Shown here in pieces: positions 9,890 to 19,290 of a stretch of 64,000 nt of DNA (its first letter is position 1; every line of letters starts with the position of its first letter). The stretch lies in the NCBI GenBank assembly GCA_024516155.1, contig JAJJXM010000080.1, positions 183,076 to 247,075 of the forward strand, read 5' to 3'. Under the pieces are notes generated by a model. It had not been told where the DNA came from and did no database searches. It worked only from the letters and a program-made list of their open reading frames with translations. A program made the translations under genes and the position numbers. This stretch comes from Pyronema omphalodes (taxonomy: Eukaryota; Ascomycota; Pezizomycetes; Pezizales; Pyronemataceae).

Positions 9890-11560
9890 CTAAACTAAAC
9901 TATATCGACCTCTATCCATGGCCCTTTAGTACAGGTTCTGTGATTCTGGTAAGTACATAGCACGCTACACACCTCAGAATACGAAACTAGTGCATCACCA
10001 CTTGGCCTCCTGGCGATATATCTGCCAGATTTCGCATATATTCTCATAACCTGTGCCTCAAGACTCAGTAGCTTGCCTTTTTCAAGTGACTCGCCTAGTC
10101 GAGTCTCACTGCTTGAAGATTAACGTGGATGGTCTACATTAAGCCCTTCCAGCCCCTAGGGTGCGACATTCATAACCAGAACCTTACCCCCCTTTATGAG
10201 AAACTAAACCATACTCAGATAATAACGCAAAAAACAAATCGTGTATGTGTATCTCAATTCTAGAGGCCAGTGATGAGTTTTGAATGGTGCAGTTCATCAA
10301 AACGTATCGTTCATATTCCGCTATCCGCATCAGGAATGCGTTATGAACATGAACTGGTACATTATTCGAGTAATCTTTTTTTTCACATATTCTCATCCAG
10401 AGAGATACCGTGGAATATTTACTTCTTGGCGCCGCCCATGAAGGCACCCAGCTCCGTGTCGGGTAATATATGTATCCGTCTTTTAGATAATTATCGCTTA
10501 GGCCTTAGAAACTCCTTTAATCTAAGAAAACTATACTCTCGTCATGAAGAACCGGAAATATGGTTTGTTACCAACGTAAGTCTCAGGGGAGCATGGTCAG
10601 CTGACTTTAACTTTGCGGTGTCGTTAAAGGTTAACGGCGCTTAAATCACGCGCGCTAGCCAAACTAATCAACTCGGCTAATTTCATTAGCGTTGCCAATT
10701 GGTATGCCGAGCCCCTATCCGAGACCCCATCTTAACTCGCCTTCCGATTTCGTTACCGACCCCATCAGATCTAAAAGTGTAGCCGAAATTTACCCCTCTC
10801 CTCGGTTCCTGTTAGCAGCTTATGTGTTGTAATGTGTTGCCGACTTTATCTGTGACACCTCGGTGTTTCTTGATAGATGAGATGATCGGCAGTAGCTACC
10901 GTTTCTAAAATGCTTGTTTCCCTGCGTTGTCTCCTGGGGTTCCTCAGCGAAAATCCTGAGCCCCCGGTTCATAAATTCATCCCTCCAAGTTTCGAAAATA
11001 AAGTAAAAAACCCTGGCCCATTGACGATCCAACTAGATCTGAACTCCCTAGATAATTTACCGAGGCGCCGATTAAGCAGTGCCGGTTAAGTGGTCGGGAT
11101 AAACCTGGTGCTGTTTCGGATTTTTAATATGTGTGCGACGCCGAATGATTTCAACGGATGATGGTAATGAGGTCGGGGATACAACGGTTGACCACTGGTC
11201 TTTTGATGTCGCTGTGGAGCTCTGGAGCTCTGTGCGAAGGATAGTAAACCCCCGAATCCTAGATACGATGGCCTGTAATTCCCTTGATATCCATACGAGA
11301 TCCACAACGTCGTTTAGACTTGCTTCACCCTGCTTCACCCTGCTTCACCCTGCTTCGCTTCGCTTCACCAGCGGTCAAGAAACCAAAACAGCAAATGCCT
11401 GTAATCCAGCAAAAACTCCGTTGAAAATACTCCTAACGAGACGGTCAGCAAGAATAATAAATACCTTCCATCCTCCGTCTCCTGATATTTTTTCAACACG
11501 CAACACGTCTTATCCACGCTCTCAACTCAGCTGCAAGTCAGTCAATCCTCTCCGCCACAT
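9890..11560. other. Gene-free spacer
   Basis: Only short, unconvincing open frames, with no signal peptide, domain or usable splice structure. A 10-bp tandem repeat lies at 11321-11369 and the promoter side of the next gene begins after about 11500. Confidence 0.5.
11321..11369. repeat. 10-bp tandem repeat TGCTTCACCC
   Basis: Three perfect copies of TGCTTCACCC followed by shortened TGCTTCGCT-type copies, about 300 bp upstream of the secreted-protein gene at 11667. Confidence 0.9.
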
Positions 11561-11666
11561 AACTTCTACTTCCATTCATTATACCGGCCGCGCCGTGAAC
11601 ATATATCCAACCTTCTTCAATCATTCCAATACCTATTTGTTTTTTATTTTTCCACCATAATCAATC

Positions 11667-12845
11667 ATGAAGTTTGCTACCCTTGCTGTTTCTTTCCTTG
11701 TTGCTTTTGTGGCTGCTGCTCCTCATGGAGGGCGCGGACTGAGCCAGAGCCAAAATACTGGTACGGATGTTGATACCGCTTATGCAGCCGGGGCTGTTGG
11801 TGGAGGTGGTGCTTCTACTGGTGCTACGACTGAAGCTGGTACTACTGGTGCTACTACTGGAACCGGAGCCAACGGAACTGGTGCTGCTACTGGATCTTAC
11901 GCTTCGAATGACTCCGGGGCTACTACCGGAGCGAATACTGATACTACTGGTAACGGTTCTCCAACTGTTGCCTATAACAGTACCAATGTTACTGCCCCCG
12001 ATGCTTCTACTTCTGGTGCTGCTAATGGTATGTTAATTTCCCGCTTCTAAACCCCCTTTTCCTAATCTTCTTTTTTTATCCCCATCGAGTTTCCCAAATC
12101 ATAATCCTCATACCTGTCCATCATTGCCAATCCCCATCTTCCATCCCCACCCCCACCATGTATCACAATTCATAATTCTTATACTCGTCCATCCCAACCA
12201 TAACCCATAACCCATAATCCCCACCAACCACCTTTCATCACATCAACCTCCTTCCCCCGCCCCAAATACCCCCATTAAATCCCATTATTTTTCCTTTCCC
12301 CAATCCATCATAAAACCCGCTAACTTCCCCCAGCATCCACCAACCCGAATACCAACACCAACACCGGCACGGGAGCTGCAGTCGGTGACGTTCAAAACCT
12401 AGTTAGCAGTCTCCTAGGCGGTCTTTCCGGAGGCGCAGACTCCTCCACTGGCCAAACCCCCGACATCTCCAATCTCGTTACCGGTCTTAAAGGTCTTCTT
12501 GGAAATGCCGGTTCTGGAAACGCAGTAGGAGATGCCACTGGAGCAGCTGGTGGCCTTGGACAGTTGTTGGGTGGATTGACGGGTGGTATCGGGGGTTCGC
12601 AGGGTGCTGGAGGGTTGCCTGGGTTAGGACAGTTGTTGCAGGGTCTTACGGGTGCGGCGGGTGCGGGAGGACTGGGCCAGTTGTTGCAGGGGTTGCAGGG
12701 TCTGAATGGTGCGAATGGAGGCGCTGGAGGGTTGGGACAGTTGCTGCAGGGATTGAAGGGAGCTGCGGATGTTGGAGGTGCGGCGAAGAGTGTAGCGTCG
12801 GGTGCGGCAACGGGTGCGGCAACGGATGCGCCCACGTATAATTAG
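11667..12845 (+). CDS. Secreted Gly/Ala/Thr-rich protein with GLGQLLQGL repeats
   Basis: Exons 11667-12027 and 12334-12845 encode 290 residues. The intron (12028-12333, GTATGT..CAG, branch-like CTAAC just before the acceptor) is 306 bp, long for a fungus, and C/T-rich. Residues 1-18 are a clear secretion signal (MKFATLAVSFLVAFVAAAP). Residues about 30-120 are a low-complexity Gly/Ala/Thr/Asn region with several N-glycosylation sites (NGT, NDS, NST, NVT). Exon 2 begins with NTNTNTGTG and then has four amphipathic Leu/Gly repeats of the form GGLGQLLxGL about 20-30 residues apart. It ends ..DAPTYN with no GPI signal or C-terminal membrane segment. It is probably an extracellular or cell-wall-associated structural protein; the hydrophobic repeats could self-assemble, which is inference. 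I know no specific family. Its neighbour 2.4 kb downstream is also a secreted repetitive protein. Confidence 0.85.
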
Positions 12846-12874
12846 ATATTTGGTGGTGGTTGTTCCGGGGTGTA

Positions 12875-12893
12875 GGGGGGGGGGGGGGGGGGG
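12875..12893. repeat. G19 homopolymer run
   Basis: Nineteen consecutive G just 30 bp after the stop codon of the secreted-protein gene, within its probable 3' untranslated region. Confidence 0.95.
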
Positions 12894-14990
12894 CAGAAGG
12901 GGGGGAAGTGGGCGGGGGTAGAGGCTCTTTAAATATTAAATGGTGCGCCGCTAAGAAGCGTCTAGTGATATTGCGAGTTGCGGGTTGCGGCATGGAAGTG
13001 ACGCAATCGGAGTGATGGAACATCTGCTCTGGAGTTACGAGTGATAGACTATGTTCCCAAGCAATGCAATCGAAATCAGGAATGCTGTCAATGCCATTTC
13101 TCCAAAACTTGAATATGGAAAATAAAATTTAGAGTGTCGGTATGTAATCTACGGTAATGGAATGTTTTTGTGTGTTGACATTCGGTAATTCGGAAATCAC
13201 GATTTTCTCAATTTTTTTTCCAATCTTAACGTCATTGTTGGTAGAATTTCCTGTGTGGTAACCGTTACCAAACACGATTAAATTCATTATAGTTCGTTTA
13301 TCATTGTCATAATTCTAATAGATACTCGTTTTATCTTTTTTTTTCTACGGATCGCGGAGATGTTTAAATTAATCTTGTTACGGGTGTACCTGCGTCATGG
13401 CGCTTACTCGTCTCCCGGGATCAGTTCGCTTCGATATTTTTAGGAGCGACTAGATTAAGAGTACTAGCCACACTTTACTGCGTTAATTGCTTTAAGCTTA
13501 AACACGCTAACATGCCTATGTTTGCTTATAGTACTCATGGCAATTATTAGCTACAATACTATGCGACATTTTCGTACCTAAATATCGAAATCGAATTTTG
13601 AATATTAATTACAGAAAATATCAAAAATGAAGACGTACAATAGGATATTTTCAGCCTCCCCTGCATGAAAAAATCTTTTGTGGTTGATAGCTGCTCAGTA
13701 GGACCCTCTGTGGTTGATAATAGTGCGGCGGATCGAGGCGTAACAATTGATGGTGAGGCTAGTAAGACGCGTAGACGCCGCCTACCAATATTTCCTGGCG
13801 CAGTACGCGTTGAGGTTGTTTCAATCATTCAGTAGCATGAATATTGTAAAGAAAGCATTAATGTTAATTTACGTATTCAGCTGTAATAATCAACACTGCA
13901 CAGTTTGTGGATAAATCGCGTTACGCCAACTATGCTTAGTTAAACGCCGCTTAGACGCCGGTGCGCTTAGTCTCCAATTAGGGTAGGTGTTGATTAGGGT
14001 TATCGAGTACGGCCGACGTCAAACGCTGAGCGTCTTCCACTGCACTTCCATCCCCGGATTGCACCCGAATTGATCCCCCGCACCGAAGACCGACACACAC
14101 TGATTCCCGAAGATAGAGATAAGATTGGCATTTATTCATTCCCGTACTCCGAAGCTTTAACTAACATTCCTTTAGTTTCGTTGGGGAGAACTTGACAGAC
14201 AGTATACTGGTTTCGAAGCAATGTGACACGCTGTGACACGCTGTGAGGCTCTGGTGAAGATCCTGTTTGTTTCCTGTCTGTCTGACATCATTGGAGTAAA
14301 TCTTCAACCTCAGTTTCGTCTGTTTGGCTGCTACTTTGAGACGAAGAATCAAAGCAAAGCCATCTGACTTCAGTCGCAATGGCTTCACATCACGTTTCCG
14401 CTACTAGAACATTATCTCGGGCCGATTCTCGGATCGGCATGTGAATATAATGATCCCGAATGCTCGGTATTTTCCGTCTTGACAGAATCTTCGGCATGAC
14501 GCACGGGAGGGACCGGCGGACGGCGGGGAATTTCAGGCGGTTAGGGGCGGCTTTATCCAGAGAAACTTGCGACGCGAAATTGTTGTACGTCATTGGGCCT
14601 TGTGCCGACTTAGCGTGTCAGCCTAACTTCGGCAGAGGCTACCTTCGCTGCGCGAGCATCCACTAGCCCAGTAACCACTATACGCGTGAGCGCACATTTT
14701 TTGCTCGCGTCGACGCGACACGCGCCACGGCTACATTACTAATCGCTGACGCGCTTGGTTAATCTCGATGCTGGATCTGTACTTCCAACTTCTCAGGAAT
14801 TATACAGACACTCGGATATCGGTGCTGAAATCACTTGCCTAATATCGCTGAGTCATGCTTTTGATCTCCATCGGACTCGGATATCGGTGTTGGTGGCACT
14901 CGGCTGTACCAGGAATCCAGGAATCAAGCAATATTGGCTGCGAGAAAAATTTTTACTCATGAGAATTCGGGACTTCGTCGTGAGAACCAT
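12894..14990. other. Gene-free spacer between the two secreted-protein genes
   Basis: No open frame here looks coding. 13900-14060 and 14590-14740 are richer in CG dinucleotides (ACGCCG, GCGCG) than their surroundings and may be old repeat sequence, but I could not match them elsewhere in the window. Confidence 0.45.
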
Positions 14991-15006
14991 TATCGGCAGC
15001 ATTTCC

Positions 15007-15012
15007 TATAAG
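15007..15012 (+). promoter_or_regulatory. Probable TATA box of the large precursor gene
   Basis: TATAAG at this place lies about 200 bp before the start codon. Allowing for the 58-bp leader intron, it would give a leader of roughly 110 nt after splicing. Confidence 0.45.
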
Positions 15013-15150
15013 TAATGGCCGAAATCACCCCCAGTTTGAATTCAGCATCACACATCTTTTCGATCAGCTCAGTAGTCACTGTTCGAACTTCCTCTCAGCT
15101 TTTTATCGTTCCCAATCGAAGGTTTCAGACCCCCATTTTTTTCATCAACA

Positions 15151-15208
15151 GTATGTTTCCTCCACAAAACTTCTTCCGGGTCAATGGATATACTAACAAT
15201 CAATTTAG
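15151..15208 (+). other. 5' leader intron of the large precursor gene
   Basis: GTATGT donor, perfect TACTAAC branch sequence (15191-15197) and TTTAG acceptor. The start codon is the first triplet of the next exon. Leader introns of this kind are common in strongly expressed fungal genes. Confidence 0.75.
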
Positions 15209-18200
15209 ATGGTTCTCAATTCAACCAAGCTCGTTGCGCTCTTGTTGGCAGTCACTGCCCTTGGTGCTCCTGCTCCTGCCCCTGCTCCAGACCCGAACCT
15301 TGTTGCTAGACACGATGGGGGAAACAACGCTGGCAATGGCGCTGGTAACCGTCTGAACCACAACTTCAACGATAACTACAACAACATGAGAAACAGCCAC
15401 CGTGAGGGAGGTGATAGGGATCGTCATGATCATGAGGAAAATGGCTGTGGATGCGGCGGTGGATTCCAGAATGGAAACGTCCGCGGTGGCGAAAACTGGA
15501 ACTTCAACAACAGTGCCAACCGTCTCCGTAACTCCCACCGTGAGGACCGTCCCTCCGAGGCCGGTATTGTCAAGCGTGAGGCCTGTGGATGCGGTGGATT
15601 CGACAACAACTGCAACCGCTGCTTCAACCAGAACTCCAACAACGACCAGAACATCGAGCACTCTCACCACCGCGGAAGAGACAGAGAGGGAGAGGGCTTG
15701 ATGGACCAGATCGTCGACTGCAACCTTAACAAACGTGAGGCTGCCCCTGAGCCTTGCGGCTGCGGTGGATTCGACAACAACTGCAACCGCTGCTTCAACC
15801 AGAACTCCAACAACGACCAGAACATCGAGCACTCTCACCACCGCGGAAGAGACAGAGAGGGAGAGGGTTTGATGGACCAGATCGTCGACTGTAACCTTAA
15901 CAAACGTGAGGCTGCTCCTGAGCCTTGCGGCTGCGGTGGATTCGACAACAACTGCAACCGCTGCTTCAACCAGAATATGGACAACAACCAGAACATCGAT
16001 ATCTCTTTCTTCCGTGACGCTTTCGGACGCTTCTTCCCCCATGACCAAGGCTGCGGATGTGGCGCTTGTGGCACTGGTCTTCTTGACCGGATTGGTGCTA
16101 ACTTCGGAGGTCTCGGAAACGGCATCCTCCAGAAGCGTGAGGCTAACGCTCCTTTCGGAATGGGAGAGGAGATGTTCAACCAGAACACCGACAACAACCA
16201 GAACACCCACCACTCCCACCACCGTTCCGATGGCCGTCGCAACCACAAGCGTGAGGCTTTCGGAGGATTTGAGGGAATGGGAGACCGTATGTTCAACCAG
16301 AACAGCAACAACGACCAGAACCTTGAGCACTCGCACCACCGTGAGGGAGGTCGGCCTTGCCACCATGACAAGCGCAGCTTCATGGGTGATGCCTGGGATG
16401 TTTTGACCTTCCCTGCCACTCACCTTCCCGACCCTGAAAGCGACTCCTTCATCTCCAAGCGTGAGGCTTGTGGATGCGGTGGATTCGACAACAACTGCAA
16501 CCGCTGCTTCAACCAGAACTCCAACAATGACCAGAATATTCACCACTCTCACCATCGTGAGGGAGGAATGCCCTGTGACTGCAATGAATGCGTCAGCCTC
16601 GGAAAGCGCGATGAGTCTGCTGTACTCGACAAGCGTTGCGGAGGATGCGGTGGATGCGGCTGCGGTGGATGCGGTTGTGGTGGATGCGGTTGCTGGAACT
16701 ATCACCGTCGTGACCGTGGTGACTGCGACGATGATGACGACGATGATGACGACTGCTGGCCCTTCGGAGGCTGCGGCTGCGGTGGATGTGGATGCGGTGG
16801 ATGCGGCTGCGGAGGATGCGGCGGCTGGCCCTTTGGAGGCTGTGGCGGCTGTGGCGGATGTGGAGGTTGTGGAGGCTGTGGAGGCTGTGGCGGATGCGGT
16901 GGATGTGGCGGATGCGGTGGATGCGGCGGATGCGGTAACTGCTGCTGCTGCTCATCCTACCACGAGCACGAGCATCGTGAGCCTTGCGAGGACCGTGGAA
17001 ACTACAAGCGCGACGTAGACGCTGTTGAGAAGCGCTGCGGAAACGGTGACTGCAACCGCTGCTTCAACCAGAACACGGACAACAACCAAAACTGCCACCA
17101 CTCTCACCACCGTGGTCACAACAAGCGTGACCTTGCCAAGCGCCACGATGATGACGACGATGACGATGACTTCTGGCCTTTTGGATGCTGCGACGGTGGA
17201 TGCGGTTTCGGTGGCTGCGGAGGATGTGGTGGCGGCTGTGGTGGCGGATGTGGAGGATGTGGAGGATGTGGAGGATGTGGCGGCTGTGGCGGATGCTCCT
17301 GCTGCTGCTCCAACCAGAGCAGCCACGACCGTAAGCGCGACCTTGAGTCTGACGAATCTGCTGAGGTCTCTGATGCCTCCGGGGATGAGAATATTGCCAT
17401 TGTTCAGAAGCGCTGCGGAAACGGATGCGGTCAATGCAACAACAACAACAACTACAACAGAATGCGCAACTCCCACCGCGAGGGAGGAGATGACGATTGT
17501 GACCGTGACCGCTGCGAGTCTCGCAGTGGATGCTGCTGCGGAGGATGCGGAGGGGGATGCGGAGGAGGATGTGGCGGAGGATGCTGCAACAACAACAACA
17601 ACTACAACGACATCCGTAACCGCCACCGTGAACACCGTGAACACCGCCGTGAAGTCGAGGATGCAGGTGTTGTTGAGAAGCGTTGTGGTGGATGTGGCGG
17701 ATGTGGTGGATGTGCCAACAACAACAACAACTACAACTCTATTCGCAACCGTCACCGCGAGCACCGCGACCACGCCGTCGCTGATGCCGACTCCAGTGAG
17801 GATGTTGCCATTGTTCAGAAGCGCTGCGGAAACGGATGCGGTCAGTGCAACAACAACAACAACTACAACAGAATGCGCAACTCCCACCGCGAGGGAGGAG
17901 ATGACGATTGTGACCGTGACCGCTGCGAGTCTCGCAGTGGATGCTGCTGCGGAGGATGCGGAGGAGGATGCGGAGGAGGATGTGGCGGAGGATGCTGCAA
18001 CAACAACAACAACTACAATGACATCCGTAACCGCCACCGTGAACACCGTGAACACCGCCGTCAAGTCGAGGATGCTGAGCCCGTCCTTGCTGACACCACT
18101 ATCGTCGACACCCCCATTGCCGACACCCCCGTAAACGATATCCCCGTTGTTGACCCCATCGTCGACACTCCCGTTGTTGATGTCCCCGCTGTTGATGTCC

Positions 18201-18994
18201 CCGTTATTGATGTCCCCGTTGTTGACCCCGTCGTCGACACTCCTGTTGTTGATGTCCCCGATGTCGACACTCCTGTTGTTGATGTCCCCGATGTCGACGT
18301 CCCTGTTGTTGACCCCGTCGTCGGCACTCCCGTTGCTGACTTCCCCGATGACGTCCCCCACATCGAGATTACCAAGCGCAGCGTCGACACCGATGCCTTC
18401 CTTGACGGACTTCTCGGTGACGACTTGGCCTACGCCGCCGATCGTGCCCAGGGAGCCTACGACTGCAAAGATTTCCTTGACGAGAACTTGGTCGGCCCCA
18501 TCATGGAGTCCGCTCTCGCCCAAGCCGAGGCTGCTGCCCCCGCCTTGGATGCTGCCACCGACCCCGCCAACGAGAACATCAATGTCAATGCACCCGCTCA
18601 CCACGACTGTGACTGTGCTGAGCCCTGTTCTTGTGACCGCTACGACGACTGCTGTGACGACGTCATTGAGCCCATTGTTGTCTTCACTCCCCCTGTCGTT
18701 CGTGCGCCCATTCGTGCCTGTGGCCCCGCCTGTGGACGTGACTGCGGTTGCGCTGGTAACACTGCCACCTTCGGATGTGGACCTACTTGTGGCGATGCCT
18801 GCGGTTGTGGTGTCGGAAACAAGTTCGTCGCTGCCGGACCTGACTTTGTTGGAAACTTCGAAGGCTGTGGAAACGCCTGTGGTCCTGACTGCGGCTGTGG
18901 TCGTTACGTTGCCCCCGCTTACGGATGTGGACCTACTTGCGCCCCCGGATGTGGCCACGGAAACAGAGTTGTCGCTCGCCCTTTCAAGGCTTAA
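15209..18994 (+). CDS. Large secreted Kex2-processed repeat precursor (KEP/RiPP-like)
   Basis: Uninterrupted frame of 1261 residues. Residues 1-20 are a signal peptide ending ALGA, followed by PAPAPAP. Eighteen Lys-Arg pairs (residues 122-123 to 1056-1057) mark Kex2 sites; six are KREA, the alpha-factor style that a Ste13-type dipeptidase would trim. Fragments carry 13 copies of an Asn-rich core in two forms: FNQNSNNDQNIEHSHHR-like (first half) and NNNNNYNRMRNSHRE-like (second half and N-terminus). Other parts are long (CGG)n tracts, two poly-Asp runs before a WPFG motif (about 507-515 and 646-654), a VDTPVVDVP-type tandem repeat (about 960-1045), and a Cys-rich tail with four CGPxC-type modules. 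Codons are strongly biased (AAC, CGT/CGC, TTC), suggesting high expression. Known fungal KEPs give pheromones, cyclic peptides or surface repellents; these cores match none that I know. Alternatives are a metal-binding or wall-coating protein. Confidence 0.9.
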   Translation: MVLNSTKLVALLLAVTALGAPAPAPAPDPNLVARHDGGNNAGNGAGNRLNHNFNDNYNNMRNSHREGGDRDRHDHEENGCGCGGGFQNGNVRGGENWNFNNSANRLRNSHREDRPSEAGIVKREACGCGGFDNNCNRCFNQNSNNDQNIEHSHHRGRDREGEGLMDQIVDCNLNKREAAPEPCGCGGFDNNCNRCFNQNSNNDQNIEHSHHRGRDREGEGLMDQIVDCNLNKREAAPEPCGCGGFDNNCNRCFNQNMDNNQNIDISFFRDAFGRFFPHDQGCGCGACGTGLLDRIGANFGGLGNGILQKREANAPFGMGEEMFNQNTDNNQNTHHSHHRSDGRRNHKREAFGGFEGMGDRMFNQNSNNDQNLEHSHHREGGRPCHHDKRSFMGDAWDVLTFPATHLPDPESDSFISKREACGCGGFDNNCNRCFNQNSNNDQNIHHSHHREGGMPCDCNECVSLGKRDESAVLDKRCGGCGGCGCGGCGCGGCGCWNYHRRDRGDCDDDDDDDDDCWPFGGCGCGGCGCGGCGCGGCGGWPFGGCGGCGGCGGCGGCGGCGGCGGCGGCGGCGGCGNCCCCSSYHEHEHREPCEDRGNYKRDVDAVEKRCGNGDCNRCFNQNTDNNQNCHHSHHRGHNKRDLAKRHDDDDDDDDFWPFGCCDGGCGFGGCGGCGGGCGGGCGGCGGCGGCGGCGGCSCCCSNQSSHDRKRDLESDESAEVSDASGDENIAIVQKRCGNGCGQCNNNNNYNRMRNSHREGGDDDCDRDRCESRSGCCCGGCGGGCGGGCGGGCCNNNNNYNDIRNRHREHREHRREVEDAGVVEKRCGGCGGCGGCANNNNNYNSIRNRHREHRDHAVADADSSEDVAIVQKRCGNGCGQCNNNNNYNRMRNSHREGGDDDCDRDRCESRSGCCCGGCGGGCGGGCGGGCCNNNNNYNDIRNRHREHREHRRQVEDAEPVLADTTIVDTPIADTPVNDIPVVDPIVDTPVVDVPAVDVPVIDVPVVDPVVDTPVVDVPDVDTPVVDVPDVDVPVVDPVVGTPVADFPDDVPHIEITKRSVDTDAFLDGLLGDDLAYAADRAQGAYDCKDFLDENLVGPIMESALAQAEAAAPALDAATDPANENINVNAPAHHDCDCAEPCSCDRYDDCCDDVIEPIVVFTPPVVRAPIRACGPACGRDCGCAGNTATFGCGPTCGDACGCGVGNKFVAAGPDFVGNFEGCGNACGPDCGCGRYVAPAYGCGPTCAPGCGHGNRVVARPFKA
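15596..15937 (+). repeat. 171-bp tandem coding repeat
   Basis: Two consecutive 57-codon units within the precursor gene, from the CGCGGFDNNCNRC text through the next LNKR site. I count only a few third-position differences, so the duplication is recent or kept uniform by conversion. Confidence 0.85.
17408..18075 (+). repeat. Two near-identical coding blocks 411 bp apart
   Basis: The block starting at the KR codons at 17408 recurs at 17819. About 82 codons are the same at protein level (CGNGCGQC through RNRHREHREHRR), with only isolated silent changes at DNA level. The offset is a multiple of three. Confidence 0.85.
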
Positions 18995-19087
18995 ATTGTA
19001 TGTCATCTTTTGGAAATGTTGAGTATATGAGGCTAACTTGATGACAGGCTTTGATATCGAGGAAACTGAGAATTTATTCCGTGATTT

Positions 19088-19290
19088 AATGGTATTGTTT
19101 AATGCTTGAATGTTAATGTTAATGTTTTATCGTTAATGTTTTATTGTTTAATGTTTTTGATTGATCTTCTGTGATTAACGTTTTATTGTTAATGTTTTAC
19201 TGTTTGCTGTTTACTGTTTAATCTTTTATTGTTTAATGTTCTATTGTTTAATGTTTATCGTTGATGTTTTGTATTAAGTTTTTATTGTTA
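19088..19290. repeat. Degenerate GTTTAATGTTTTATT repeat
   Basis: About a dozen imperfect copies of TGTTTAATGTTTTATTG-like steps in the 3' flank of the precursor gene. Confidence 0.8.

Noticed and set aside
12392..12835. Proline-rich antisense frame in exon 2 of the secreted protein
   Set aside because: Complement of the Gly/Ala-rich sense codons; no other support.
15221..16705. 494-codon antisense open frame
   Set aside because: Same cause as the other antisense frame; no independent start context or domain.
16952..19006. 684-codon open frame antisense to the precursor gene
   Set aside because: It is a mirror of the strongly biased, repetitive sense codons; its Val/Ser/Thr monotony follows from complementing AAC/GAC/CGC codons. 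The sense frame has the signal peptide, KR sites and leader intron.
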